From an uncultured Eubacteriales bacterium (GTDB lineage Bacteria > Bacillota > Clostridia > Oscillospirales > Oscillospiraceae): DNA of 25,546 bases. This document shows, one piece after another, positions 7,224 to 14,231 of the stretch. The translations under genes and the position numbers were made by a program. The stretch lies in assembly GCA_900549705.1 (NCBI GenBank), contig URPI01000012.1, positions 1-25,546 on the forward strand. The letters are read 5' to 3'. How positions within the stretch are numbered: the stretch's first letter is position 1; each line of letters starts with the position of its first letter. The notes below the pieces were generated by a model. The model saw only the letters and a program-made list of their open reading frames with translations, ran no database searches and was not told the origin of the DNA.

Positions 7224-7709
7224 ATGCGCCAATTCAAGGATATGACAGAAGGGGAGAAGATTGTTGAATCAATCTTTGGCCTGATTCTGGGGACGATTTT
7301 TATTTTCGGAATGGGGCACTGGAATGCGCCGGTGACGCGGGCAGAGGCCAGGGACATCACCGCCACCTTTTCCTCCTTTCAGGAGAGCCGAAAGCGGGGC
7401 AATGTACGGGAAATCATCCTTCGCTTTGATGACCATGAGCAGCTGTACATTGATAGGTTGTGCATCGATGAAGCGCTGTGCGGTGAAATAGAGGCGCTTG
7501 CGCCCCACACGGTCGTCCGGTTGCTGGCGCATCCCAATTCCAACACCGTGTTGGAAATGACGGTGGGGGAGACAACGCTATTGAACCTGGAAGAATCTGT
7601 GGAGAAACTGTCCGGCGAGGCCATCGGATTCAGGGCATTGGGCTGCGTCTGCTATGTGCTTGCCATTGGCGGCTTGATTCAGGTTATCGTGTCGAACCGG
7701 AGAAAATAA
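7224..7709 (+). CDS. Small membrane protein of unknown function
   Basis: A 161-residue protein with two predicted transmembrane helices, at about 13-31 (ESIFGLILGTIFIFGMG) and about 135-156 (RALGCVCYVLAIGGLIQVIV). They enclose a roughly 100-residue soluble domain rich in beta-strand-like segments (REIILRFDDHEQLYIDRL, TVVRLLAHPNSNTVLEM). The pattern, two helices around a DUF3592-like or OB-like domain, is common in Firmicutes, but I do not recognise a defined family. The ATG at 7224 has only a weak GGTAGTGAG upstream; ATG 7242 is a possible alternative. It has its own consensus promoter at 7119-7147 and a strong terminator directly after its stop, so it is a single-gene unit. Confidence 0.7.
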   Translation: MRQFKDMTEGEKIVESIFGLILGTIFIFGMGHWNAPVTRAEARDITATFSSFQESRKRGNVREIILRFDDHEQLYIDRLCIDEALCGEIEALAPHTVVRLLAHPNSNTVLEMTVGETTLLNLEESVEKLSGEAIGFRALGCVCYVLAIGGLIQVIVSNRRK

Positions 7710-7710
7710 A

Positions 7711-7748
7711 AAGGGTGGCTATCCCTCAGCGGGGACAGCCACCTTTTC
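7711..7748. terminator. Bidirectional intrinsic terminator
   Basis: GGTGGCTATCCC pairs with GGGGACAGCCACC, with A-run on the left and TTTTCCTT on the right. It ends the membrane-protein gene on the plus strand and, with the complementary T-run, the GNAT pair on the minus strand. Confidence 0.8.
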
Positions 7749-7752
7749 CTTC

Positions 7753-8196
7753 TTAGATTTTCTTAAACAGCCGGGCGTTCCAAAATTCCATCCCCAGTTC
7801 CTCAAGATAAAAGTGCAGGATGGCTTTCCAGTTGCGGGTGGCGGTGGACAGCACCATAAAATCCGCATCACCCCGGACGGCTGTTTCCGCATATCGGAAC
7901 AGGGTACGCCCAACCCCGTGGGAGCGCATTTCCGGAATCACATACAGCTCCTCCACCTCAAAAAATGGGGTGTTCTCCGCCATCACAGTGGAGCTTTGGG
8001 TTGCGTTGGTTACATGACCGAACAGATACCCAATGGGTTCATCCCCATGGAAGGCCAGGAAGAACCGGTTGTCCTCCAGGTCGGCATGGTCGTTGGCGCA
8101 ATAGCCCCGGCAGCTGTTTTCCGCTGCCCAGGCGGCGGACAGGCGCAGCAGGGTTTGCTCGGTTTCATCGGTCAGAGGCATTTCTGCAATGGTCAC
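7753..8196 (-). CDS. GNAT-family N-acetyltransferase
   Basis: A 147-residue GNAT protein. I start it at GTG 8196, whose GTGA overlaps the TGA of the preceding GNAT gene; GGGAGGT lies nine bases upstream inside that gene. The longer open frame to 8352 would lie entirely within the neighbour. Features are the beta4 strand segment EPIGYLFGHV, then EVEELYVIPEMRSHGVGRTL (about 87-106) with the acetyl-CoA-binding RSHGVG loop, and a C-terminal VLSTATRNWKAILHFYLEELG segment. The substrate is unknown. The four-base overlap implies translational coupling with the upstream gene, although the two proteins belong to different GNAT subgroups. Confidence 0.88.
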   Translation of the reverse strand: MTIAEMPLTDETEQTLLRLSAAWAAENSCRGYCANDHADLEDNRFFLAFHGDEPIGYLFGHVTNATQSSTVMAENTPFFEVEELYVIPEMRSHGVGRTLFRYAETAVRGDADFMVLSTATRNWKAILHFYLEELGMEFWNARLFKKI

Positions 8197-8759
8197 AGCT
8201 GGTGCACCTCCCACTCCTGACGGTAAATGACGTTTCGGATGGAATCCTCTACCGTGCCATAGCGGGTGGTGTAGGGGACTTCCTTCAAAAAGTGGAAGCC
8301 GCACTTCTGCTGCACCCGGGCGGACTGGCTGTTCCGGCGGAAGTGACCGCACAAAACGGCATCCAGCCGGACGGTTTCAAAGAGGTAAGTCATCACGGCC
8401 TGGACGGCCTCCGGCATCAGTCCCCGTCCCCAATAATCTTTGGAGAGAACATAGCCGATTTCCCGGCAGCGCAGGGGTGCCATCTCCGGCAGCTTTTCCT
8501 CGTCATATCGTTCGATGCCAATGGAGCCGATGACCTTTCCCTCAAATTCCAGGGCGAGGGTTTTCTTTTCGTCTATAAACATTTTCAGAATCCGGGCTGA
8601 TTCTGCCTTATCCTTGTGGGGCAGCCAACCGGCCATTTGCCCCACGCCATCCACACTGGCGTATTCGTAAAAGTCGTCCAGGTCGCTTTCCTGCCAGGGA
8701 CGGAGCAGCAGCCGGGGGGTGCGCAGGGTGACACCGGAAATATCAATGGGTGCATTCAC
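8193..8759 (-). CDS. GNAT-family N-acetyltransferase, RimJ/RimL-like
   Basis: A 188-residue GNAT of the ribosomal-protein-alanine acetyltransferase-like subgroup (RimJ/RimL-like; substrate not assignable). It starts at GTG 8759, seven bases after AAGGAGGGATTTTCT, giving MNAPIDISG. The subgroup signature is clear: LRTPRLLLRPWQESDLDDFYEYAS at the N-terminus (about 11-34), IGSIGIERYD, then the acetyl-CoA loop LSKDYWGRGLMPEAVQAVM (about 107-125), and a final NSQSARVQQKCGFHFLKE (about 147-164) with the Asn and Phe typical of the family. It is the first gene of a two-gene operon with the overlapping GNAT downstream, ended by the hairpin at 7711-7748. Confidence 0.9.
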   Translation of the reverse strand: MNAPIDISGVTLRTPRLLLRPWQESDLDDFYEYASVDGVGQMAGWLPHKDKAESARILKMFIDEKKTLALEFEGKVIGSIGIERYDEEKLPEMAPLRCREIGYVLSKDYWGRGLMPEAVQAVMTYLFETVRLDAVLCGHFRRNSQSARVQQKCGFHFLKEVPYTTRYGTVEDSIRNVIYRQEWEVHQL

Positions 8760-8819
8760 AGAAAATCCCTCCTTTTTCCACAGATGGTATACGCATTTTG
8801 TGGAAAAGTCAAGCTTTTT

Positions 8820-8905
8820 TTGGTGACGCTACAAACCCTGTACCGATCCGGAAGTGCCTTAACCCGCCCGGTGACGATACTGTACGCAAAACCGTTGGAT
8901 TCCGG
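8820..8905 (+). repeat. Divergent copy of the ~100-bp intergenic repeat
   Basis: The segment GGTGACGCTACAAACCCTGT...TTAACCCGCCCGGTGACGA..AAAACCGTT matches the elements at 22081-22180 and 23243-23342 over most of its length. It lacks their leading AGT-triloop hairpin. It occupies the intergenic space between the divergent GNAT and MATE genes; the rest of that 305-bp gap holds the MATE promoter and AT-rich sequence. Confidence 0.7.
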
Positions 8906-8998
8906 TGGAGTGTGTATATACTCAGTACGATTGCATTTTTTAAATTATTACACGAAGTGGATGCTGGTTTCTGCTGAAAAAACGGTAAAAAATACATT

Positions 8999-9027
8999 TT
9001 GACATTGGGAATAAATGGAAGTATAAT
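8999..9027 (+). promoter_or_regulatory. Consensus promoter of the MATE gene
   Basis: TTGACA (8999-9004), 17 bp, TATAAT (9022-9027), an exact sigma-A consensus 38 bp before the MATE start codon. Strong constitutive expression is expected unless repressed. Confidence 0.85.
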
Positions 9028-9064
9028 CGGTACAAATAATGAAAAGTAGGAGCGCATTCAAAAC

Positions 9065-10432
9065 ATGAAGAAAACGGAAAGGAATATGCTGGAAGGCCCT
9101 CTGGCCTGGGGCATTCTCAGCTATACCATCCCCATTATCCTGACCAGTTATTTGCAGCTGCTGTTCAATGCGGCGGACTTGGTGGTGGTTGGTCGCTTTT
9201 GCGGCAGCATCTCCGTGGCGGCGGTGGGTGTTACCGGTGCCATTACCAATTTGATTGTCAATCTGTTCATCGGCTTGTCTGTGGGAGCAGGCGTGAGCGT
9301 AGCGCACGCCATTGGCAGCCGGGAGGACGAGGTGGTTCACCGCACGGTTCACACGGCGCTTTTGATGGCGCTGGTGGGCGGCGTACTTCTGACGGTGGTA
9401 GGTGTTCGGTATTCTACCACCTTCCTGCGCTGGATGGACACCCCGGAAAATGTGCTGCCCCTGTCCAGCCTCTATATGCGCATTTATTTTGGCGGCATTA
9501 CCTTCACCCTGGTGTATAACTACTGCACCTCCATCCTCCGGGCAGCGGGGGACACCCAAAGTCCCATGATTATCCTGATGGTGGCGGGGCTTTTGAATGT
9601 GGTGCTCAATGTGGTATTCGTGTCAGGCTTCCATATGAATGTGGATGGTGTTGCCTGGGCGACGGTGATTTCTCAGGCGGTTTCCGCTGTGGCGGTGACG
9701 GTGGTGCTGATGAACCGGAAGGATGCCTGCCGATTCCATCCTAAAAAAATGCGGATTTATGGCCCTCAGCTGAAAAAGATTGTCCGCATTGGCCTGCCCG
9801 CCGGGATTCAGGGTGCAACCTTCTCCATTTCCAACGTGATTATCCAGTCTTCCATGAACTCCTTCGGTGATGCCATGGTGTCCGGCAATGCGGCGGTGTC
9901 CAATGTGGAGGGCTTCTGCTACAGTGCGGTCAACGGCTTCCATCAGGCAGCGGTGAATTACATCGGGCAGAATGTGGGCGCACACCAGTTCGAGCGGGTG
10001 AAAAAGGTGTTCTGGATGTGTGTGCTGTATGCCACCCTGGCGGGGCTGATTACCGGCGGCCTGTTTACCATTTTCCGTCGTCCGCTGCTGGAAATTTACA
10101 TCACCGATTCCCAGGAGGCACTGGAGATTGGAATGCGCCGGGTGCTGTTTACCTCGCTGCCCTATTTCCTGTTCGGTCTGCTGGATTCCGCCGGCGGTGC
10201 ATTGCGAGGCATGGGTGCCTCCACCATTACCATGCTGATTTCCGTGATTGGTATTTGCGGCTCCCGGCTGCTGTGGGTGTTTACGGTGTTCCAGATTCCG
10301 GCGCTGCACACCCCGGAGTGGCTGTATATTTCCTATCCCATTTCCTGGATTCTGACGCTGGTGGCAGAGATGATTGCATTCCCCATTGTGCATAAAAAAA
10401 TGATGGAGGCGGAGGGTGTTGCAGTCACGTGA
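9065..10432 (+). CDS. MATE-family multidrug/cation efflux transporter
   Basis: A 455-residue polytopic membrane protein of the multidrug and toxic compound extrusion family, a Na+- or H+-coupled exporter. Two homologous halves of six helices are apparent. The first begins LAWGILSYTIPIILTSYLQL and includes NAADLVVVGRFCG (about 37-49). The second begins KKIVRIGLPAGIQGATFSI (about 237-255), and contains SGNAAVSNVEGFCYSAVNG and GQNVGAHQFERVKK, typical of Clostridia NorM/DinF-like members. The length is normal. The ATG at 9065 follows AGGAGC at a slightly long distance. It has its own consensus promoter and a downstream terminator, so it is monocistronic. The substrate is not predictable. Confidence 0.93.
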   Translation: MKKTERNMLEGPLAWGILSYTIPIILTSYLQLLFNAADLVVVGRFCGSISVAAVGVTGAITNLIVNLFIGLSVGAGVSVAHAIGSREDEVVHRTVHTALLMALVGGVLLTVVGVRYSTTFLRWMDTPENVLPLSSLYMRIYFGGITFTLVYNYCTSILRAAGDTQSPMIILMVAGLLNVVLNVVFVSGFHMNVDGVAWATVISQAVSAVAVTVVLMNRKDACRFHPKKMRIYGPQLKKIVRIGLPAGIQGATFSISNVIIQSSMNSFGDAMVSGNAAVSNVEGFCYSAVNGFHQAAVNYIGQNVGAHQFERVKKVFWMCVLYATLAGLITGGLFTIFRRPLLEIYITDSQEALEIGMRRVLFTSLPYFLFGLLDSAGGALRGMGASTITMLISVIGICGSRLLWVFTVFQIPALHTPEWLYISYPISWILTLVAEMIAFPIVHKKMMEAEGVAVT

Positions 10433-10490
10433 CGGAAGCTGATTTTTTATTTCAATAAAAACAGAGCCGCCCTAGACGCTGATAGAACAA

Positions 10491-10530
10491 AAGTAGACAC
10501 TCACAAAAGCGTGAGTGTCTGCTTTCATTT
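10491..10530. terminator. GTAGACACTCAC-type terminator hairpin
   Basis: GTAGACACTCAC (10493-10504) pairs with GTGAGTGTCTGC (10511-10522) around AAAAGC and is followed by TTTCATTTAT. It lies between the convergent MATE and GNAT/HIT units. It is almost the same hairpin as at 15453-15489. Confidence 0.8.
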
Positions 10531-10559
10531 ATCGGTGAAAAATCGAATATTTGTAATTT

Positions 10560-11057
10560 TTATAGTGCTTTTTCGTAGCAGATTTCCGTTGCATCAAACC
10601 CGCCTTTGGACATCCCGTTGGGGGCAAAGCCATGGGCTTCATAAAACTGTCTTGCCCGCCGGTTTTCCCGGAAGACCCATAAGGTCGCTTTCGTGAATCC
10701 GGCGGCCTTCATGTCCCCAAGAACGGTCTCCATCATGCGGCTGCCATAGCCCTTGCGCCAGTTGCCAGGCAGGCTGTGGATGCAGATCAGTTCCGCTCCA
10801 AAATCCGCCCCGTCTCTTGACCTGTTCCACCAGGCAATGCAGTGGGGCTTGCCGTCCACCCGCAGCAGGTAGCCGTGGCCGATGTGCTGCTCCAACAGGC
10901 GGCGATACATGGCAGTCGCCTTGGGCAGCTGGGTGGCGTTTTCCAGCACCTCCGGGGTGAGAATGTCCCGGAAGGCTGCCTTCCAGCTCTCTGTCTGGAT
11001 GAGGGCGAAGGAATCTTCATCCCCCGGCTGCCCCTGGGAAATCTCCCAATCCGCCAT
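10560..11057 (-). CDS. GNAT-family N-acetyltransferase
   Basis: A 165-residue GNAT. ATG 11057 lies one base after the stop of the HIT gene and 9 nt after AAGGAGAA, so the two genes are coupled. Visible elements: N-terminal LIQTESWKAAFRDILTPE (about 19-36), a segment common in GNATs annotated as putative phosphinothricin/ribosomal-type acetyltransferases; IHSLPGNWRKGYGSRMMETV (about 93-112) containing the acetyl-CoA pyrophosphate loop; and the C-terminal ENRRARQFYEAHGFAPNG (about 130-147), the classic final GNAT motif. The substrate is unknown. Confidence 0.9.
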   Translation of the reverse strand: MADWEISQGQPGDEDSFALIQTESWKAAFRDILTPEVLENATQLPKATAMYRRLLEQHIGHGYLLRVDGKPHCIAWWNRSRDGADFGAELICIHSLPGNWRKGYGSRMMETVLGDMKAAGFTKATLWVFRENRRARQFYEAHGFAPNGMSKGGFDATEICYEKAL

Positions 11058-11058
11058 G

Positions 11059-11478
11059 TTACAGATTCTCCTTGATTTTCTGAATCATTTCCTCATATGC
11101 TTCGTCAGTGAGGGTGGTCTTGCCGGGGTTCATGGCAAAGGGGGTGCCCCACTCAAATTCATCCTTGTATTTGGGCACCAGATGGAAATGCAGGTGGCAG
11201 CCGCCATCACCGTAAGCGCCATAATTTACCTTGTCGGGGTGGAATGCCTTGTGGATGGCGTTAGAAGCCCTGGCAACGTCCTCGATGAACGCCGCCCGCT
11301 CCTGGGCGGGGATGTCTACCAGCTCGCTGACATGGTCTTTGTATGCCACGATGACGCGGCCAGGATGGCTCTGCTCTTTAAAGAGAATCAGCTGGCTCAC
11401 GGACAGGTCGCAGATTTTAATGCCGAAGGCCGCCAGCTTTTCGCCGCCGGCGCAGTAACCGCAGTTGCAATCTTTCAT
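11059..11478 (-). CDS. HIT-family nucleotide-binding hydrolase
   Basis: A 139-residue histidine-triad protein; the family hydrolyses nucleoside phosphoramidates or dinucleoside polyphosphates. The HxHxHxx signature is present as CHLHFHLVPK (about 94-103), preceded by NYGAYGDGG. The N-terminal region (LILFKEQSHPGRVIVAYKDH) matches the usual HIT beta-strand and the conserved proline/arginine segment. A CNCGYC cluster at residues 4-9 could bind zinc, as in some HIT subgroups. The start is ATG 11478 behind AGAAAGGAACATTCC; the open frame extends to 11583 through a palindromic repeat and is not credible there. It is the first gene of a two-gene unit with the GNAT at 10560. Confidence 0.9.
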   Translation of the reverse strand: MKDCNCGYCAGGEKLAAFGIKICDLSVSQLILFKEQSHPGRVIVAYKDHVSELVDIPAQERAAFIEDVARASNAIHKAFHPDKVNYGAYGDGGCHLHFHLVPKYKDEFEWGTPFAMNPGKTTLTDEAYEEMIQKIKENL

Positions 11479-11506
11479 TTGGAATGTTCCTTTCTGATGT
11501 AAATGT

Positions 11507-11672
11507 GTAGGGGCGGATCGTATCCGCCCGAAAGTGAATGGGATGGAGCGGTGCGTTGAATGGCAAACGCCCAAAGTCAGCATTTCTCGGCTTCCCCCGC
11601 GGGGAAGCTGATACCATTCAACGGACAGCTCAGTTGCGCAGGGGCGCGGGCGGATGCTATCCGCCCTTACAG
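11507..11672. repeat. Composite palindromic repeat bounded by GGGCGGAT palindromes
   Basis: The left end is TAGGGGCGGAT-CGT-ATCCGCCC (11508-11529). The right end is GGGCGGAT-GCT-ATCCGCCCTTACAG (11648-11672), in the opposite orientation. Inside lie a 10-bp inverted repeat (CGTTGAATGG 11554-11563, CCATTCAACG 11614-11623) and a smaller hairpin (CTTCCCC..GGGGAAG, 11591-11607). The nested symmetry resembles a small non-autonomous element or a REP/BIME-like composite. It fills much of the 436-bp gap before apgM. Confidence 0.75.
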
Positions 11673-11818
11673 TTCGAGTGGTGCTGCCGCGCCCAAAACT
11701 TCCTGCCTATCATGATAACACAGTTTTCACTAGTCGTCAAGTGAAATACATTTGTACGTTTTGCAATTCTGCATATTCAATCATTCAAATTCCTGTGATA
11801 TTCTGTTCGTTTTATACA

Positions 11819-11847
11819 TTGTAATCCGCACAGAAAAATGGTATCAT
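11819..11847 (+). promoter_or_regulatory. Promoter of the apgM-serC-serA operon
   Basis: TTGTAA (11819-11824), 17 bp, TATCAT (11842-11847) in an AT-rich tract, 67 bp before the apgM start. No terminator-like leader hairpin or riboswitch is evident between it and the gene. Confidence 0.6.
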
Positions 11848-11914
11848 GAATCAGTATAAAAATATCTGTTGCCCACATGGAACGGGCAAATAATGTCAGA
11901 AGGAGAGCAAGCCG

Positions 11915-13114
11915 ATGAAATACATCGTTGTATTGGGTGATGGAATGGCCGATGAGCCGATTCCTGCGCTGGGCGGCAGAACGCCTCTGGATGCGGCAGT
12001 CACGCCGGTGCTGGACGAGCTGGCGGGCAAGGGCACCCTTGGAACCGTGCAGAATGTCCCCGCGGGGATGGCCCCGGGCAGTGACGTTGCCAACCTTTCC
12101 GTGCTGGGTTATGACCCAGCCGCCAATTATTCAGGCCGATCTCCCCTGGAAGCCCTCAGCGTCGGCGTTCAGATGGAGGATGACGATGTGATTTTCCGCA
12201 GCAACATCGTCACGCTGACAGAGCCGGAGCCGTATGCACAGAAGACCATCCTTGACCACAGTTCCGGCGAGATTTCCACCGCAGATGCCGACATCCTGAT
12301 GGATGCCATCCGGGCAGAATTTAACAGCGATACCTTCCGCTTCTACACCGGAACCAGCTACCGTCATATCCTGGTATGGAAGCATGGTCGGGTCAGCGCA
12401 TTGGAGCCGCCTCACGACCACCTGGGAAAAGTCATCGGCGACTATCTGCCCCAGGAGAAGGTTCTGCGGGACATGATGGAGCGGAGCTTTGACATTCTGA
12501 ATAATCACCCCCTCAACCTTGCACGGGCGGCTGCCGGGAAGCACAAAGCCAACTCCCTGTGGTTCTGGGGCGCAGGCACGAAGCCCAAGGTGCAGAACTT
12601 TAAGGAGAAGACCGGTCTCACCGGTGCAATGATTTCCGCTGTTGACCTGCTAAAAGGCATTGCGGTGGGTGCAGGGATGAAGGTATACAATGTCCCCGGC
12701 GCAACCGGCTCCATCGATACCAATTGGGAGGGCAAGGCGCAGGCTGCCATTGATGCCCTTTTAAAAGATGGCTGTGACTACGCATATATCCATGTGGAAG
12801 CACCGGACGAAATGGGGCATCAGGGTCGGGTGGAGGATAAGGTCAAGTCCATTGAATACCTGGACAGCCGCCTGATTGCCAGGGTGAAGCAAGCCATGGA
12901 GGCTGCCGGGGAGGACTACCGGATGCTGATTCTGCCGGATCATCCCACGCCCCTGCGCATTCGCACGCACACGTCCAATCCGGTTCCCTATCTGCTGTAT
13001 GACAGCACCCACGAGCAAAAGAAGCGGGAGCGTTTCACGGAAGAAAGCGCCCGCAATGCGGACAATTTTGAACCCAACGGCTATAAGCTGCTGGAACGGT
13101 TCCTTGCAAAATAA
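11915..13114 (+). CDS. apgM: Cofactor-independent phosphoglycerate mutase, ApgM family
   Basis: A 399-residue alkaline-phosphatase-superfamily enzyme of the archaeal-type 2,3-bisphosphoglycerate-independent mutase group. Motifs: metal-binding YIVVLGDGMAD (Asp about 9); the substrate and nucleophile segment GSDVANLSVLGYDP (about 55-68, with the nucleophilic Ser expected at about 62); and the C-terminal metal motif HVEAPDEMGHQG plus LPDHPTP. It has a good ribosome-binding site (AGAAGGAGAGC) and is the first gene of an operon with serC (16-bp gap) and serA. Bacterial members of this subgroup have also been proposed to be homoserine kinases, mainly where they neighbour threonine genes. Here the neighbours consume 3-phosphoglycerate, which favours the mutase role; that choice is inferred from context. 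Confidence 0.88.
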   Translation: MKYIVVLGDGMADEPIPALGGRTPLDAAVTPVLDELAGKGTLGTVQNVPAGMAPGSDVANLSVLGYDPAANYSGRSPLEALSVGVQMEDDDVIFRSNIVTLTEPEPYAQKTILDHSSGEISTADADILMDAIRAEFNSDTFRFYTGTSYRHILVWKHGRVSALEPPHDHLGKVIGDYLPQEKVLRDMMERSFDILNNHPLNLARAAAGKHKANSLWFWGAGTKPKVQNFKEKTGLTGAMISAVDLLKGIAVGAGMKVYNVPGATGSIDTNWEGKAQAAIDALLKDGCDYAYIHVEAPDEMGHQGRVEDKVKSIEYLDSRLIARVKQAMEAAGEDYRMLILPDHPTPLRIRTHTSNPVPYLLYDSTHEQKKRERFTEESARNADNFEPNGYKLLERFLAK

Positions 13115-13130
13115 GAAGGAGGAGACTGGA

Positions 13131-14210
13131 ATGCGCGTTTATAATTTTTCTGCCGGCCCTGCTGTGCTGCCGGAGGAGGTTTTGAAGGAAGCTGCTGCCG
13201 AAATGCTGGACTACCGGGGAAGCGGGATGTCCGTCATGGAGATGAGCCACCGTTCCAAGGTCTACCAGAATATCTTTGACCAGACTGAGGCGGACTTGCG
13301 GAGGCTCCTGGGCATCCCCGATAACTATAAGGTGCTGTTCCTTCAAGGCGGCGCTCATACCCAATTTGCCATGGTTCCCATGAACCTGATGCCCCACGGC
13401 GTTGCCGACTACATCATCACCGGTGTGTGGGCAAAGAAGGCGTGGAAGGAAGCCCAGATGTACGGGCAGGCCAATGCCATTGCCTCCTCTGCCGACCGGA
13501 ATTTCAGCTACATTCCCGACTGTTCGGATTTGCCTGTCAGCGAAAATGCGGACTATGTTTATATCTGCGAAAATAACACCATTTATGGAACGAAGTTTAA
13601 GCAGCTGCCCAATACCAAGGGGAAGATGCTGGTGTCCGATGTGTCCAGCTGCTTTTTGTCCGAGCCAATGGATGTGACGAAGTACGGCTTCGTGTATGGC
13701 GGCGTACAAAAGAACATCGGCCCTGCCGGTGTGGTCATCGGCATTCTCCGGGAGGATTTGATTACCGACAACGTCTACCCCAACACCCCCACGATGCTGC
13801 GCTACAAGACCTATGCCGACAACGGCTCCATGTACAATACCCCGCCCTGCTATAACATCTACATCTGCGGCAAGGTATTCCGGTGGCTGCTGAACCAGGG
13901 CGGCCTGGAGGTGATGCAGCGGCGCAATGAGGAGAAGGCAAAGATTCTCTATGACTACCTGGATGGAAGTCAGCTGTTCCACGGCACGGTGGAAAAGAAG
14001 GATCGCTCCCTGATGAACGTCACCTTTGTCACCGGCAATGACGAGCTCAATGCCAAATTTGTGGCAGAGGCGGATGCCGCCGGATTCAAGAACCTGAAGG
14101 GTCACCGCTCTGTGGGCGGAATGCGCGCCAGCATCTATAATGCCATGCCCAAGGCCGGTGTGGAAGCGCTGGTGAACTTTATGGACGACTTTGAAAAGAA
14201 GAACCGCTGA
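13131..14210 (+). CDS. serC: Phosphoserine aminotransferase
   Basis: A 359-residue PLP-dependent class-V aminotransferase that converts 3-phosphohydroxypyruvate and glutamate to phosphoserine. It starts at ATG 13131 directly behind AAGAAGGAGGAGACTGGA. Family motifs are MRVYNFSAGPAVLPEEVL at the N-terminus, SGMSVMEMSHRS (about 31-42), LQGGAHTQFAM (about 71-81), and the PLP-lysine motif GGVQKNIGPAG with Lys about 194. The usual C-terminal GHRSVGGMRASIYNAMP is also present. The length is normal. It lies between apgM and serA in one operon and acts directly after SerA. No serB is in the window. Confidence 0.96.
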   Translation: MRVYNFSAGPAVLPEEVLKEAAAEMLDYRGSGMSVMEMSHRSKVYQNIFDQTEADLRRLLGIPDNYKVLFLQGGAHTQFAMVPMNLMPHGVADYIITGVWAKKAWKEAQMYGQANAIASSADRNFSYIPDCSDLPVSENADYVYICENNTIYGTKFKQLPNTKGKMLVSDVSSCFLSEPMDVTKYGFVYGGVQKNIGPAGVVIGILREDLITDNVYPNTPTMLRYKTYADNGSMYNTPPCYNIYICGKVFRWLLNQGGLEVMQRRNEEKAKILYDYLDGSQLFHGTVEKKDRSLMNVTFVTGNDELNAKFVAEADAAGFKNLKGHRSVGGMRASIYNAMPKAGVEALVNFMDDFEKKNR

Positions 14211-14231
14211 TTTCGGAAAAGAGGAATTGCC

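Noticed and set aside
8809..9057. Minus-strand open frames over the repeat between the GNAT and MATE genes, with similar peptides predicted at 22.1 and 23.3 kb
   Set aside because: The similar peptide strings come from the shared ~100-bp DNA repeat read in different frames; there are no start signals and the frames are not conserved between copies.
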